This document shows positions 1-7,238 of a DNA stretch of 62,904 bases, one piece after another (positions within the stretch are counted from its first letter, which is position 1; every line of letters begins with the position of its first letter). The stretch lies in the NCBI GenBank assembly GCA_005223075.1, contig NJBO01000005.1, positions 1-62,904 of the forward strand, read 5' to 3'. The position numbers and the translations under genes were made by a program. The notes beneath the pieces are model-generated. The model worked only from the letters and a program-made list of their open reading frames with translations, was not told where the DNA came from and searched no databases. This DNA is from a candidate division TA06 bacterium B3_TA06 (GTDB lineage Bacteria; Hydrothermota; Tepidihabitantia; B3-TA06).

Positions 1-26
1 TTACACCGATTGATTCTTAGTTTGAT

Positions 27-110
27 CCCCCTTCAATTCCCCCTTAAAAAGGGGGACAGCTAAGGTAGCCCCCCTTCGATAAGGGGGGTAGGGGGGATTA
101 GATTATCGAC
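27..110. repeat. G/C-run intergenic repeat (copy 1)
   Basis: Pairs of C-runs and G-runs fold into two adjacent hairpins, followed by the tail GGGGGGATTAGATTATCG. A close second copy lies at 6061-6141 and a partial one at 48810-48842. It is non-coding and of unknown origin; it looks like a dispersed repeat rather than a gene-specific site. Confidence 0.75.
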
Positions 111-135
111 AGAGGGGGGAGTGGCGTCCTTCCAC

Positions 136-174
136 GGGGTCCCCGCGACTTCGTGAAGCGAAGGCGTGGGGTGT
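136..174. repeat. GGGGTCCCC-flanked variable-stem hairpin (copy a)
   Basis: GGGGTCCCCGCG, a CTTCG/CGAAG stem, then GCGTGGGG. Four related elements lie at 5784-5840, 23815-23850, 30016-30053 and 58391-58425. Their outer bases are conserved and their inner stems differ but still pair. This copy begins 2 nt after the stop of the minus-strand gene 176-496, so it may act as a terminator or 3'-end hairpin, although no T-run follows. Confidence 0.65.
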
Positions 175-175
175 A

Positions 176-496
176 TTAAAGCATCAGCAGGATAACGGTT
201 ACGCAGGCGGCGGCAAGCAGGGGTGAGGCTACGGCCCAGAACACCAGCGGCGGCTTGTCCTGGCGCCGGGTGTCGTAGCGTCCGGAGGACGCATGCGTGT
301 TACGGGTGTTACGGGTGTTATGTCCTTGCGACCGGAGCGCAAGCTCCGAGTAATTATGAGAATGCCCCGAAGGGGTACGGGTGTTACGGGTGTCGGGCTC
401 GCGGCTGGTCAGCTTTCTTACGGCGGCGATAAAACGCATTGCCGCAAGAATCGCAACCGCGCACGCGATGAGTATTATAAGCACCGTTCCAAGCAT
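176..496 (-). CDS. small two-helix membrane protein carrying an in-frame repeat element
   Basis: This 106-residue protein has a hydrophobic helix at about residues 3-25 and another at about 83-105, joined by a polar loop. I do not recognise the family. Residues ~35-67 of the loop are encoded by a palindromic repeat element (297-393) that is also found inside the genes at 32601 and 35576, read here in the same frame as in the 32601 gene (NYSELALRSQGH). The gene is preceded by TTGACT, 16 bp, TACAAT (533-506), which puts the transcript start about 3 nt before the ATG; no Shine-Dalgarno sequence is needed or seen. The two intact flanking helices and the dedicated promoter argue for a real gene. 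Confidence 0.6.
   Translation of the reverse strand: MLGTVLIILIACAVAILAAMRFIAAVRKLTSREPDTRNTRTPSGHSHNYSELALRSQGHNTRNTRNTHASSGRYDTRRQDKPPLVFWAVASPLLAAACVTVILLML
297..393 (-). repeat. in-frame palindromic element, copy 1
   Basis: Read on the minus strand it runs: CCCGTAACA units, a small CCCC/GGGG hairpin, a spacer, the stem CGGAGC-TTGC-GCTCCG, then more CCCGTAACA units. It differs from copy 2 (32979-33069) at only a few positions over the ~85-nt core. It lies wholly inside the coding frame of the gene 176-496, in the loop between its two membrane helices. Confidence 0.85.
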
Positions 497-505
497 GTAG
501 TTGTC

Positions 506-533
506 ATTGTAATGAGATAAAGGAGATAGTCAA
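506..533 (-). promoter_or_regulatory. sigma70-type promoter of gene 176-496 (leaderless)
   Basis: On the minus strand: TTGACT (533-528), a 16-bp spacer, TACAAT (511-506). The ATG is 9 nt past the -10 box, so the mRNA would be essentially leaderless. Confidence 0.65.
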
Positions 534-562
534 GGAAACGGATGCTTTGGAGGCAGATAGGG

Positions 563-590
563 TTGACAAACACCTGAGAAGAGTTATAAT
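563..590 (+). promoter_or_regulatory. consensus promoter of the TIR gene
   Basis: TTGACA (563-568), a 16-bp spacer and TATAAT (585-590), a perfect consensus pair. It is followed by an ~75-nt leader containing the inverted repeat at 611-632. Confidence 0.8.
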
Positions 591-610
591 TAACCCGGAT
601 AGTTAAAGCG

Positions 611-632
611 GATATCTACCACAGCAGATATC
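611..632. promoter_or_regulatory. inverted repeat in the TIR-gene leader, possible operator
   Basis: GATATCT, 8 bp, AGATATC lies about 15-35 nt downstream of the predicted start point. Its symmetry and location suit a repressor site or a weak RNA hairpin. Function is inferred. Confidence 0.4.
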
Positions 633-670
633 GTATACTGTAAATCAATTTTAAAAGGAGGATATATAAA

Positions 671-1753
671 ATGCTTCTGCCTATTTTTACTTCAGAAGAC
701 GACGTAGAGATAATAGTCAATTATTTGAAGACAAAAGTTAAGGGTGCAACAATCGCGGACGCTAAGGCTACTCTCAAGAAGAAAATCCTTGATCCAAGAA
801 AAATTAGGGCTTATCGAACTTGGGGTATTATATCCAAGGAGGGTGAGAATATAAAATTGACTCCTCTTGGCCAAGAGTTAGGAAGAGCGGCAGAAACTAA
901 TAAACCTGCGATTTATGCTCAAATCCTTCGTAAGATTAAGCCCTATTTTTCGGTTCTTGAGTGGATCTATCATCAAAATCTGGATAAGGTTACGAACGTA
1001 GAAGTTGCTACTCATTGGGATGAACATTATAAATCCTACTTAGGTACAGCCAACGAGACTGCTATCAAGGATATGGCTGTTTGTTTCTTTCGTCTTACTC
1101 AAGCAGCAGGATTAGGGCAACTCGTAATGGGGTGGGGAGAGAAACTAACCCATGTTGAGATTTTTAAGGAGGCTGTCCAGCAATTTATTGAGGGAGGTGT
1201 TAAGATAGAAGAAGAACCGGAAGAAGCACAGCCACTAGTAGAGGAAGAAAAACGAGAGCCTTTGGAACCGGAACCGAGCAGACCTCCAAGGAAATTGCGC
1301 GTATTTATATCTCACGGCAAAAACATGAATATTGTGGCTAAGGTTAAGGAGATTCTCGACCTAGTAGACTTTGATTACGAGATTGCAGTAGAAGAGGAAA
1401 CCACTGCTATTCCGGTTCCCGATAAAGTTTTTTCAGCTATGCGGAGATGTGATGCCGCAGTTATATGCGTGACGGCGGACGAGAAAGAAAAACGCACGGA
1501 TGAAAAATCAGGGGAAGAGTTCTATGGTGTGAATGAAAATGTTCTCATAGAGATCGGTGCTGCATTTGTACTTTACGAGAAGAAGGTGGTTTTAGTGTGG
1601 GATACAAGAGTTAAGGTTCCATCTAATTTGGGTGGTCTTTACCGGTGTGAATTTTCCGGAGATGAATTGTCATGGGATGCTGGAACGAAGTTGATGAAGG
1701 CTGCTAAGAAGTTTAAAGAGCAGGCATTCGATTTTACGAAGCTAGAAGAGTAG
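671..1753 (+). CDS. TIR-like nucleotide-binding domain protein with N-terminal helical/winged-helix region
   Basis: In this 360-residue protein, residues ~1-190 resemble the DUF5343-like winged-helix modules attached to effector domains; a charged Glu/Pro linker follows (~190-210). Residues ~211-345 look like the TIR-like predicted nucleotide-binding family (PF10137 type): KLRVFISHGKN at the first strand, a middle segment IPVPDKVFSAMRRCDAAV, and NVLIEIGAAFVLYEKKVVLV. Related domains act as NAD-consuming or nucleotide-sensing effectors in anti-phage systems; activity here is inferred. A strong AAAGGAGG ribosome site precedes the ATG, and the promoter is consensus. The gene is clearly more A/T-rich than the metabolic genes, suggesting horizontal acquisition. 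No cyclase or adaptor gene is adjacent. Confidence 0.75.
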   Translation: MLLPIFTSEDDVEIIVNYLKTKVKGATIADAKATLKKKILDPRKIRAYRTWGIISKEGENIKLTPLGQELGRAAETNKPAIYAQILRKIKPYFSVLEWIYHQNLDKVTNVEVATHWDEHYKSYLGTANETAIKDMAVCFFRLTQAAGLGQLVMGWGEKLTHVEIFKEAVQQFIEGGVKIEEEPEEAQPLVEEEKREPLEPEPSRPPRKLRVFISHGKNMNIVAKVKEILDLVDFDYEIAVEEETTAIPVPDKVFSAMRRCDAAVICVTADEKEKRTDEKSGEEFYGVNENVLIEIGAAFVLYEKKVVLVWDTRVKVPSNLGGLYRCEFSGDELSWDAGTKLMKAAKKFKEQAFDFTKLEE

Positions 1754-1784
1754 CTTGCTTTAGAACAAAGACAGGAGGTAAGAA

Positions 1785-2105
1785 ATGTCTTTACCCAAGA
1801 CTAATTGTGCCTCTTGTGGTCGTATAATACTAAGCTATGGCTCGGGGTCAAGTCCGTTAGACTTTGTCCAGCTATGTCCTAAGTGTTACGAAAAGGCTGT
1901 TGAAGAAGAGAGAAGATCGGCTGAGAAGATAAATAGAGACGTGAAAACTATAATCGAGGATTGCGACAGATGTAATGGAACAGGTCGTGCTCATGGGTAT
2001 AAATGCATGGCGTGCGATGGAACAGGCAAGAAAGAACGTAGAGAAGGATTCACTTATATCCCCAACTATGGAAGATATATAAAATGCCCTCCCGCGGATG
2101 AGTAG
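1785..2105 (+). CDS. small zinc-ribbon / DnaJ-type CxxCxGxG protein
   Basis: This is a 106-residue protein with an N-terminal CASCG...LCPKCY zinc-ribbon-like pair and two C-terminal CxxCxGxG motifs (CDRCNGTG, CMACDGTG) as in DnaJ zinc fingers. It starts 31 nt after the TIR gene with its own AGGAGG site, so the two are probably co-transcribed. It shares the A/T-rich composition of the TIR gene. Function is unknown; it could be a partner or regulator of the TIR protein, but only proximity supports that. Confidence 0.65.
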   Translation: MSLPKTNCASCGRIILSYGSGSSPLDFVQLCPKCYEKAVEEERRSAEKINRDVKTIIEDCDRCNGTGRAHGYKCMACDGTGKKERREGFTYIPNYGRYIKCPPADE

Positions 2106-2287
2106 TTTCTAGCCCCCTCCTGGTTTACCGTCCGCAGTCCTTCGCCCCAAACCCCACAAAAGGCTCCCAGGGGGGTGCGACTGCGTCGCAATATCAAATT
2201 GCAAAATGGAACGGCTCACAGCGAACGGCAGGGGCACGCTGACGCGCGCATTGCAAAGTTACTCCGCAAGCGTCGCCCTTCGTACAC
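2106..2287. repeat. intergenic micro-repeat mosaic
   Basis: No gene is seen. The stretch holds the palindrome GCGACTGCGTCGC (2177-2189), a TTGCAAAATGG-type A/T repeat and a GCTCACAGCGAACGGC-type repeat. The same modules recur at 5868-6300, 6985-7200 and 8660-8760. Confidence 0.7.
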
Positions 2288-2315
2288 TTGACAAGTGGTA
2301 GCGTAGGAGTAGAGT
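2288..2315 (+). promoter_or_regulatory. promoter of the tldD-like pair
   Basis: TTGACA (2288-2293), 16 bp, TAGAGT (2310-2315), followed by a short leader with an AAGGAGG ribosome site before the ATG at 2342. Confidence 0.6.
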
Positions 2316-2341
2316 TACACATTCATAAAAAGGAGGCGATA

Positions 2342-4072
2342 ATGAGAGCAAAGGTTTTGCTGGTTCCAGCACTTCTAGGGTTCGCAACACTCTGGGCCGG
2401 GGCCAATCCAATCCTCAACACAATGCAAGCCGAGCTTGACCGCTCGATGCAAAAACTCCAACTGGAAGGCGAAAAGCCACCGTATTTCATAAGCTATCTT
2501 TTGGTAGACCGGAAAGAGTTTTCAACCAAAGCCAGCCTGGGCGCGCTCATGGATTCAGACGACGAGCATTACCGATTCTTATACGTTCAGGTTCGTGTCG
2601 GGGATTATGAGTTCGATAATATGCCGGCACCTGAGGAACTCTTCAGCTGGGATGAAGATAAACAAGAGCAGGATGCGGAGTACGCCAAAGTCCCCATCCC
2701 TTTGACCGACGACCCTGCTCTTTTGAGACACGCCCTGTGGCTCGCGACCGATATGCGCTACAAGTGGGCGCTTAAGCAATTTGCCAAGAAAGAAGGGCAA
2801 AGGCTAAGAGAGGTCCAGGAGGAGCGGTCAGATGACTTCTCTCAAGAGGAGCCTTGCTCCTATATCGGGAAACAGGCAAGCTTTGTAATCAACGAGACGA
2901 AATGGGAAGAGAATGTAAAGAACTATTCCTCCTTATTCAAGGAATACCCTGAGATTTTAGAATCCAGGGTCTCATTCTCGGTCGAGGCGAGGAATGATTA
3001 TTTTACAAGCAGTGAAGGCTCTAGCATCCAGCATGGTAAGGTCTATTACTGGTTACTCATCAGCGCTTCAACCAAAGCGCCTGACGGGATGTGGGTTAGA
3101 AGCTACCGGAACTTCTTCGGCTGGGATGAGAAAGACCTGCCGGATGATGCGGAAGTACAGATGGAGATCCAGGCCCTTGTCAATGAGGTCCTGGCGCTGC
3201 GGGATGCGCCTGTAATGGAGGCCTACGCCGGTCCTGCCCTGATTGAGAGCCGGGCTGCGGCAGTGTTCATGCACGAGACCTTTGGACACCGCCTGGAGTC
3301 GCATCGGCAGGAGTCCAAGGAGTATGGTGAGATTTTTAAAGACAAGGTTGGCACAAGAATCATGCCTGCATTCATCTCGGTCTATGACGACCCTACAATT
3401 AAGGAATACCAGGGGATACCGCTGGATGGCTACTACCTGTTTGACGACGAGGGAGTGGCCGGCCGGCGCACCGAGCTGATAAAGGACGGTATCCTTGTTG
3501 ATTTTCTCTGTTCCCGAAGACCCATAAAAGGGTTTAATAACTCCAACGGTCATGGTCGGGCGATGATGCAGATGGTGGGTTATGGTGACGTCCCGGTTTC
3601 CAGACAGGGGAACCTGATACTAGAGACCTCGAAACCGGTTCCTTTCGGTAAGTTGAAAAAACGCCTCCTATCCGAATGCCGAAAGCAGAATAAACCCTAC
3701 GGCCTGATCTTTGTCCGGTCAGAGGGTGGCGGGACTATTACCGGCCGCTATTACATGGAGTCTTACCAATCCTATCCTCTCCTGGTCTACAGGGTTGATG
3801 CCAGAACCGGAAAAGAGGAGCTTGTCCGGGGCGTGAAGTTTGGGGGAACTCCCCTGGTTAGTTTAGACAAGATAGTGGCGACCGGTGATGACCCCGAGGT
3901 GTTCAACGGTCACTGCGGCGCCGAATCAGGCGTGGTACCGGTTGGAATTATCTCACCCAGTATCCTGTTAAGTGAGATTGAGATTGCCAAGCAGCCTGCC
4001 GGCATTCAGAAACCACCTATCCTTCCTCCGCCGTCTGGTGAGGAAGTTGATAACCAATCACCGGAATTTTAA
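2342..4072 (+). CDS. exported TldD/PmbA-family metallopeptidase, zinc motif intact
   Basis: The 576-residue protein starts at ATG 2342 because AAGGAGG sits just upstream and the start gives a clean signal peptide (MRAKVLLVPALLGFATLWAG). The C-terminal half is TldD-like: HETFGH (His311, Glu312, His316) is the HExxxH zinc site, followed by ISVYDDPTI and GYYLFDDEGV, both typical of the family. Known TldD/TldE pairs are cytoplasmic proteases that process peptides such as microcins or CcdA; a signal peptide is unusual and points to a periplasmic or secreted role. It forms an operon with the paralogue 11 nt downstream. The N-terminal ~280 residues are less typical. Confidence 0.8.
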   Translation: MRAKVLLVPALLGFATLWAGANPILNTMQAELDRSMQKLQLEGEKPPYFISYLLVDRKEFSTKASLGALMDSDDEHYRFLYVQVRVGDYEFDNMPAPEELFSWDEDKQEQDAEYAKVPIPLTDDPALLRHALWLATDMRYKWALKQFAKKEGQRLREVQEERSDDFSQEEPCSYIGKQASFVINETKWEENVKNYSSLFKEYPEILESRVSFSVEARNDYFTSSEGSSIQHGKVYYWLLISASTKAPDGMWVRSYRNFFGWDEKDLPDDAEVQMEIQALVNEVLALRDAPVMEAYAGPALIESRAAAVFMHETFGHRLESHRQESKEYGEIFKDKVGTRIMPAFISVYDDPTIKEYQGIPLDGYYLFDDEGVAGRRTELIKDGILVDFLCSRRPIKGFNNSNGHGRAMMQMVGYGDVPVSRQGNLILETSKPVPFGKLKKRLLSECRKQNKPYGLIFVRSEGGGTITGRYYMESYQSYPLLVYRVDARTGKEELVRGVKFGGTPLVSLDKIVATGDDPEVFNGHCGAESGVVPVGIISPSILLSEIEIAKQPAGIQKPPILPPPSGEEVDNQSPEF

Positions 4073-4083
4073 AGGAGGCTGAG

Positions 4084-5754
4084 ATGAAAAGCATTAAATT
4101 CATGATTTTGTCACTGGCGATCTGCAGTTTTGCCTGGGCCGCCCCCCAGAATCCAATCCTTAAAGCAATGGAGGGTGAACTCAACCGGTCTATCCAGAAC
4201 CTTGTGATGGAGGGGCAGGAGAGACCTTATTTCCTGAGCTATCGGGTTACCGATCAGACCTATATCACGGTTGAGGCAAGCCTGGGAGCCATTACCCAAT
4301 CGGACGAGTCACGATCCCGCAGACTGTCCGTCGATTTGCGGGTTGGAAGCTACGAGCTCGATAACAGCGGCGTGAAGAAGTCGAGATGGGAATACGATGA
4401 GGAGGAACGGAAGTATTCAAACATGCAGGTTTCGATAGATGACGATACAATAGGCCTGAAGCACAATCTCTGGCTTGCCACCGACTATGGGTATAAGAAG
4501 GCTGTGGAGGACTTCTCAAAAAAGCGCAGGGACATCGCCTTAAACCCCGAGGAGGAGAGACCTGCAGACTTCAGCGACGAAACCCCGGTGGTCTTTGTAG
4601 GAGATGAGATTAAGGTCTCGGTGGACAGAGCGGAATGGGAAGAAAGGGTAAAGCGCTACTCTGCCCTGTTTGCCGAATACGAAGATATCACCATCTCAAG
4701 GGTCAGGTTCGATGTCCAGGCGAAGACTGCATATTTCGTTTCTAGCGAGGGTTCAAAAATCCAGGACGGAGACGCCCTCTACTCCATCGAGATAGAGGCC
4801 AGCACCCGGAGCGAAGACGGAATGCCTTTAAGGGATTATCGCAGGTTCTACAGCTATGACGGGATATGGGACGAGGAAAGAATTAAAACTGAGATTACCG
4901 AGATGGCTAAGGGATTGATAACCATCAAGGAAGCCGAGGCTTGCGAGTCCTATGCCGGACCGGTACTCATCGCGGCCCCGGCATCAGGTGCGTTCGTTTC
5001 AGCGGTGCTCGCGCCATTGTTAAAGGCGGATAAGAAGCGGTGGAAAGATGAAGAGGGGTTGCAAAATAAGGTGGGTGAACGAGTTATCCTGCCATCCATC
5101 TCGGTGTATGACGACCCGACAATAAACACCTACAAAGGCCAGACCCTGGTGGGTTATTACCGGTTTGACGATCAAGGGGTAGCCGCCCAGAGGGTAAACC
5201 TGATTTCCAGAGGGGTGCTTCGCAACTTCCTCTTATCACGCTCACCGGTAAAGGGATTTGATAAATCCAACGGCCACTCCAGGGACGGTGTAAAGATCGG
5301 GAATCTCATTTTAGAATCCTCGACACCCCAGTTTTTTAGCCGGCTAAAGAGCCGGTTGATCACAGAATGCAAGATGCAGGGAAAACCGTATGGACTTCTG
5401 GTAACCTCGGTCCGGCTTCCGGAATCCAGAGCGGGACGAAGCGTTATCATCCATATCTCAGGAGCTGAGGATGGAGGTGCGGGGCCGGTTTTGGGCGGAC
5501 TCCAGCCGGTGGAGGTCTATAAGGTATATACCGATGGCAGACAGGAACCCCTGAGGGGTGTACAGGTTCTATCAAGTTCGCCCCTGGCGACCCTGGGTAA
5601 GATCATCGCCCTTGGCAACGATCCCGGGACATGGAGCACCTCGTTCGGCACCGGCTCGGTGGTAGCACCCAGTATTTTGCTCTCGGAACTGGAGATCCGC
5701 AAGACTAGCCAGGGTATGCGGACGTTGCCCATCCTGTCTCCTCCAGGGGAGTAA
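4084..5754 (+). CDS. exported TldD/PmbA-family paralogue lacking the zinc motif
   Basis: This 556-residue protein is collinear with the upstream gene (NPILKAMEGELNRS against NPILNTMQAELDRS; shared ISVYDDPTI and PVKGFDKSNGHSR). It has a signal peptide ending near SFAWAAPQ and an AAAGGAGG site. Where the first protein has HETFGH, this one has SGAFVSAVLAPLL, so the zinc site is gone. It probably plays the PmbA/TldE role of a non-catalytic partner in a heterodimer. The arrangement suggests local duplication followed by loss of catalysis in one copy. Confidence 0.75.
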   Translation: MKSIKFMILSLAICSFAWAAPQNPILKAMEGELNRSIQNLVMEGQERPYFLSYRVTDQTYITVEASLGAITQSDESRSRRLSVDLRVGSYELDNSGVKKSRWEYDEEERKYSNMQVSIDDDTIGLKHNLWLATDYGYKKAVEDFSKKRRDIALNPEEERPADFSDETPVVFVGDEIKVSVDRAEWEERVKRYSALFAEYEDITISRVRFDVQAKTAYFVSSEGSKIQDGDALYSIEIEASTRSEDGMPLRDYRRFYSYDGIWDEERIKTEITEMAKGLITIKEAEACESYAGPVLIAAPASGAFVSAVLAPLLKADKKRWKDEEGLQNKVGERVILPSISVYDDPTINTYKGQTLVGYYRFDDQGVAAQRVNLISRGVLRNFLLSRSPVKGFDKSNGHSRDGVKIGNLILESSTPQFFSRLKSRLITECKMQGKPYGLLVTSVRLPESRAGRSVIIHISGAEDGGAGPVLGGLQPVEVYKVYTDGRQEPLRGVQVLSSSPLATLGKIIALGNDPGTWSTSFGTGSVVAPSILLSELEIRKTSQGMRTLPILSPPGE

Positions 5755-6334
5755 GGGGTTAACCCGTTCTCTCGATTAAAAAAGGGGTCCCCGCTTGTGC
5801 CCCCGTCGGGTACAAGAGCGCGGAGCGATCTTGTGGGGTGAAAAAAGTTGAACAGGAGGGGGCGCGCTGGCGCACGCAATGCAAATATCAAAATTCAAAT
5901 TGCAAAATGGAAGGGGAAGCTCACAGCTCACGGCTGACAGCTGACGGCAAGGGCGCGACTGCGTCGCAATTGCAGATTACAGATTGAAGATTGGAAGATT
6001 ACAGATTGAAAGATTGCTCCATAAACGTCGCCCTACGGTCAAAATGCAAAATGCACAGATCCCCCTGTATCCCCCTTGGAAAGGGGGACGTTATAGGTAG
6101 CCCCCCTTCGATAAGGGGGGTAGGGGGGATTAGATTATCGGCAGGGGCTCGCTGACACGCGCATTGCAAATATACTCCGCAAGCGTCGTCCTACGGTCAA
6201 ATTGCAAAGTGGAAGGGGAAGCTTACAGCTCACGGTTCACAGCGAACGGCTGACGGCGAACGGCAATAGGGGCGACTTCGTCACCAATGCAAAAGTCAAA
6301 ATGCAAATTTGGTCCTTTGCTCACTAGAGTCATC
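5755..6334. repeat. 614-bp gene-free repeat mosaic upstream of hicA
   Basis: No gene is supported between the TldD-like pair and hicA. In order it holds a GGGGTCCCC-type hairpin (5784-5840), TTGCAAAATGG repeats and GCTGACRGC-type tandem units (about 5880-5955), the palindrome GCGACTGCGTCGC (5955-5967), repeated TTACAGATTGAA units (about 5970-6015), the second copy of the G/C-run repeat (6061-6141), and another set of the micro-repeats up to 6300. Confidence 0.75.
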
Positions 6335-6363
6335 TTGACATAAGCGGAATACTACATTAAACT
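6335..6363 (+). promoter_or_regulatory. hicA promoter (leaderless)
   Basis: TTGACA (6335-6340), 17 bp, TAAACT (6358-6363); the ATG of hicA follows 5 nt later. The block AGCGGA...CATTAAACT is shared with the hicB promoter at 6654-6681, so both may carry the same operator or one may be a copy of the other. Confidence 0.6.
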
Positions 6364-6368
6364 GCGAC

Positions 6369-6584
6369 ATGGTTAAACTACCTGTGGTTTCAGGACCTCA
6401 ACTTGTCAAAGCGCTTGAAAAAGGCGGTTTTAAACTGGTCCGTACAAAGGGAAGCCATGCAAAACTTCGAAAGGGGAAGGTTCGTACAGTAGTTCCCCTC
6501 CACGATGAATTAGATAAGGGAACATTGCTTGGCATTCTGAGACAATGTGGAATGTCAAAGGATGACTTGATGAGGTTATTATAG
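6369..6584 (+). CDS. hicA: HicA-like toxin (mRNA interferase)
   Basis: A 71-residue protein of the HicA/YcfA double-stranded-RNA-binding fold: SGPQLVKALEKGGF, the catalytic-region KGSHAKLRKG with the expected Gly-Ser-His, VVPLHDELDKGTL, and LRQCGMSKDDLMRLL at the end. HicA toxins cleave mRNA during translation and are neutralised by HicB. The length is typical. There is no Shine-Dalgarno sequence; the -10 box is 5 nt upstream, so it is likely leaderless. hicB follows after 126 nt with its own promoter, which is unusual for this normally tightly coupled pair. Confidence 0.9.
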   Translation: MVKLPVVSGPQLVKALEKGGFKLVRTKGSHAKLRKGKVRTVVPLHDELDKGTLLGILRQCGMSKDDLMRLL

Positions 6585-6653
6585 GTTCCTAAGCCGACAT
6601 TCTTTAGATCAGTTTTCCTGGATCATCTAATTCCTTTTCTTGGAGCGATGGGC

Positions 6654-6681
6654 TTGACAGATAGCGGATTTTCATTAAACT
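6654..6681 (+). promoter_or_regulatory. separate hicB promoter
   Basis: TTGACA (6654-6659), 16 bp, TAAACT (6676-6681). It resembles the hicA promoter, sharing AGCGGA and CATTAAACT. A second promoter lets the antitoxin be made without the toxin. Confidence 0.6.
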
Positions 6682-6690
6682 AATACAGTT

Positions 6691-6714
6691 ATGAAAAAAG
6701 AGGTGAGTCCATGA
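6691..6714 (+). CDS. possible 7-codon leader ORF overlapping hicB start
   Basis: ATG at 6691, 9 nt past the -10 box, opens MKKEVSP and stops in the TGA that overlaps the hicB ATG. The hicB ribosome site (GAGGTGAG) lies inside it. The geometry matches the leaderless genes in this window and would couple translation into hicB, but seven codons give no coding evidence. Confidence 0.3.
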   Translation: MKKEVSP

Positions 6715-6929
6715 CCAAGAAATTTACTGGAGTAGTGCTTAAGGGGGAGCGCTGGTATGTGGCACACTGTGTTGAATTAGGGGTAGTGAGTCAAGGTAAG
6801 ACTATCGAGGAAGCACAGGCTAATCTTAAGGAAGCTGTTGAGCTTTACCTTGAAGATTCCGATTTCGAGGATTTACCGGAAAGCGCGGGGGAAGTGGTGT
6901 TCTATCCAATGGAAGTAGCGGTTCCCTGA
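6711..6929 (+). CDS. hicB: HicB-like antitoxin
   Basis: The 72-residue protein has the HicB N-terminal RNase-H-like fold: FTGVVLKGERWYVAHCVEL, then VVSQGKTIEEAQANLKEAV and ELYLEDSD. It should bind and block HicA. No C-terminal ribbon-helix-helix or HTH DNA-binding domain is visible, so autoregulation by this short form is uncertain, even though both toxin and antitoxin promoters share a motif that could be an operator. A GAGGTGAG ribosome site supports ATG 6711. Confidence 0.85.
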   Translation: MTKKFTGVVLKGERWYVAHCVELGVVSQGKTIEEAQANLKEAVELYLEDSDFEDLPESAGEVVFYPMEVAVP

Positions 6930-7205
6930 ATTTTTCCACAAAGTTTTTATCCTTTTCCTCAAACCCCACAAAAAGCTCCCAGGGAGGGTGCGACTTCGTC
7001 GCCAATGCAAATATCAAAATGCAAAATGGAAGGGGAAGCTGACAGCTCACAGCGGACAGCTGACAGCATACGGCGAACAGCTGACGGCAATAGGGGCGAC
7101 TGCGTCGCCAATGCAAAAGTCAAAGTGCAAATTGCAAAATGGAAGGGGAAGCTGACGGCTCACGACAAACAGCTGACGGCGAAACGCTGGCGGTAGGGAG
7201 AGGGC
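6930..7205. repeat. gene-free micro-repeat mosaic between hicB and 7239
   Basis: Contains two GCGACnnCGTCGC palindromes (6990-7002 and 7096-7108), several ATGCAAATATCAAAATGC-type units and tandem GCTGACRGC/GCGAACAGC units. Any translation of it is a low-complexity artefact. No gene is seen. Confidence 0.75.
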
Positions 7206-7233
7206 TTGACAAGTCCGTAAACTATCGTATACT
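7206..7233 (+). promoter_or_regulatory. promoter of the 7239 membrane-protein pair (leaderless)
   Basis: TTGACA (7206-7211), 16 bp, TATACT (7228-7233). ATG 7239 begins 5 nt later, so the transcript should be leaderless. Confidence 0.7.
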
Positions 7234-7238
7234 TGGGG

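Noticed and set aside
7005-7196. 63-codon frame in the 6930-7205 spacer
   Set aside because: Made entirely of the tandem micro-repeats seen in other spacers.
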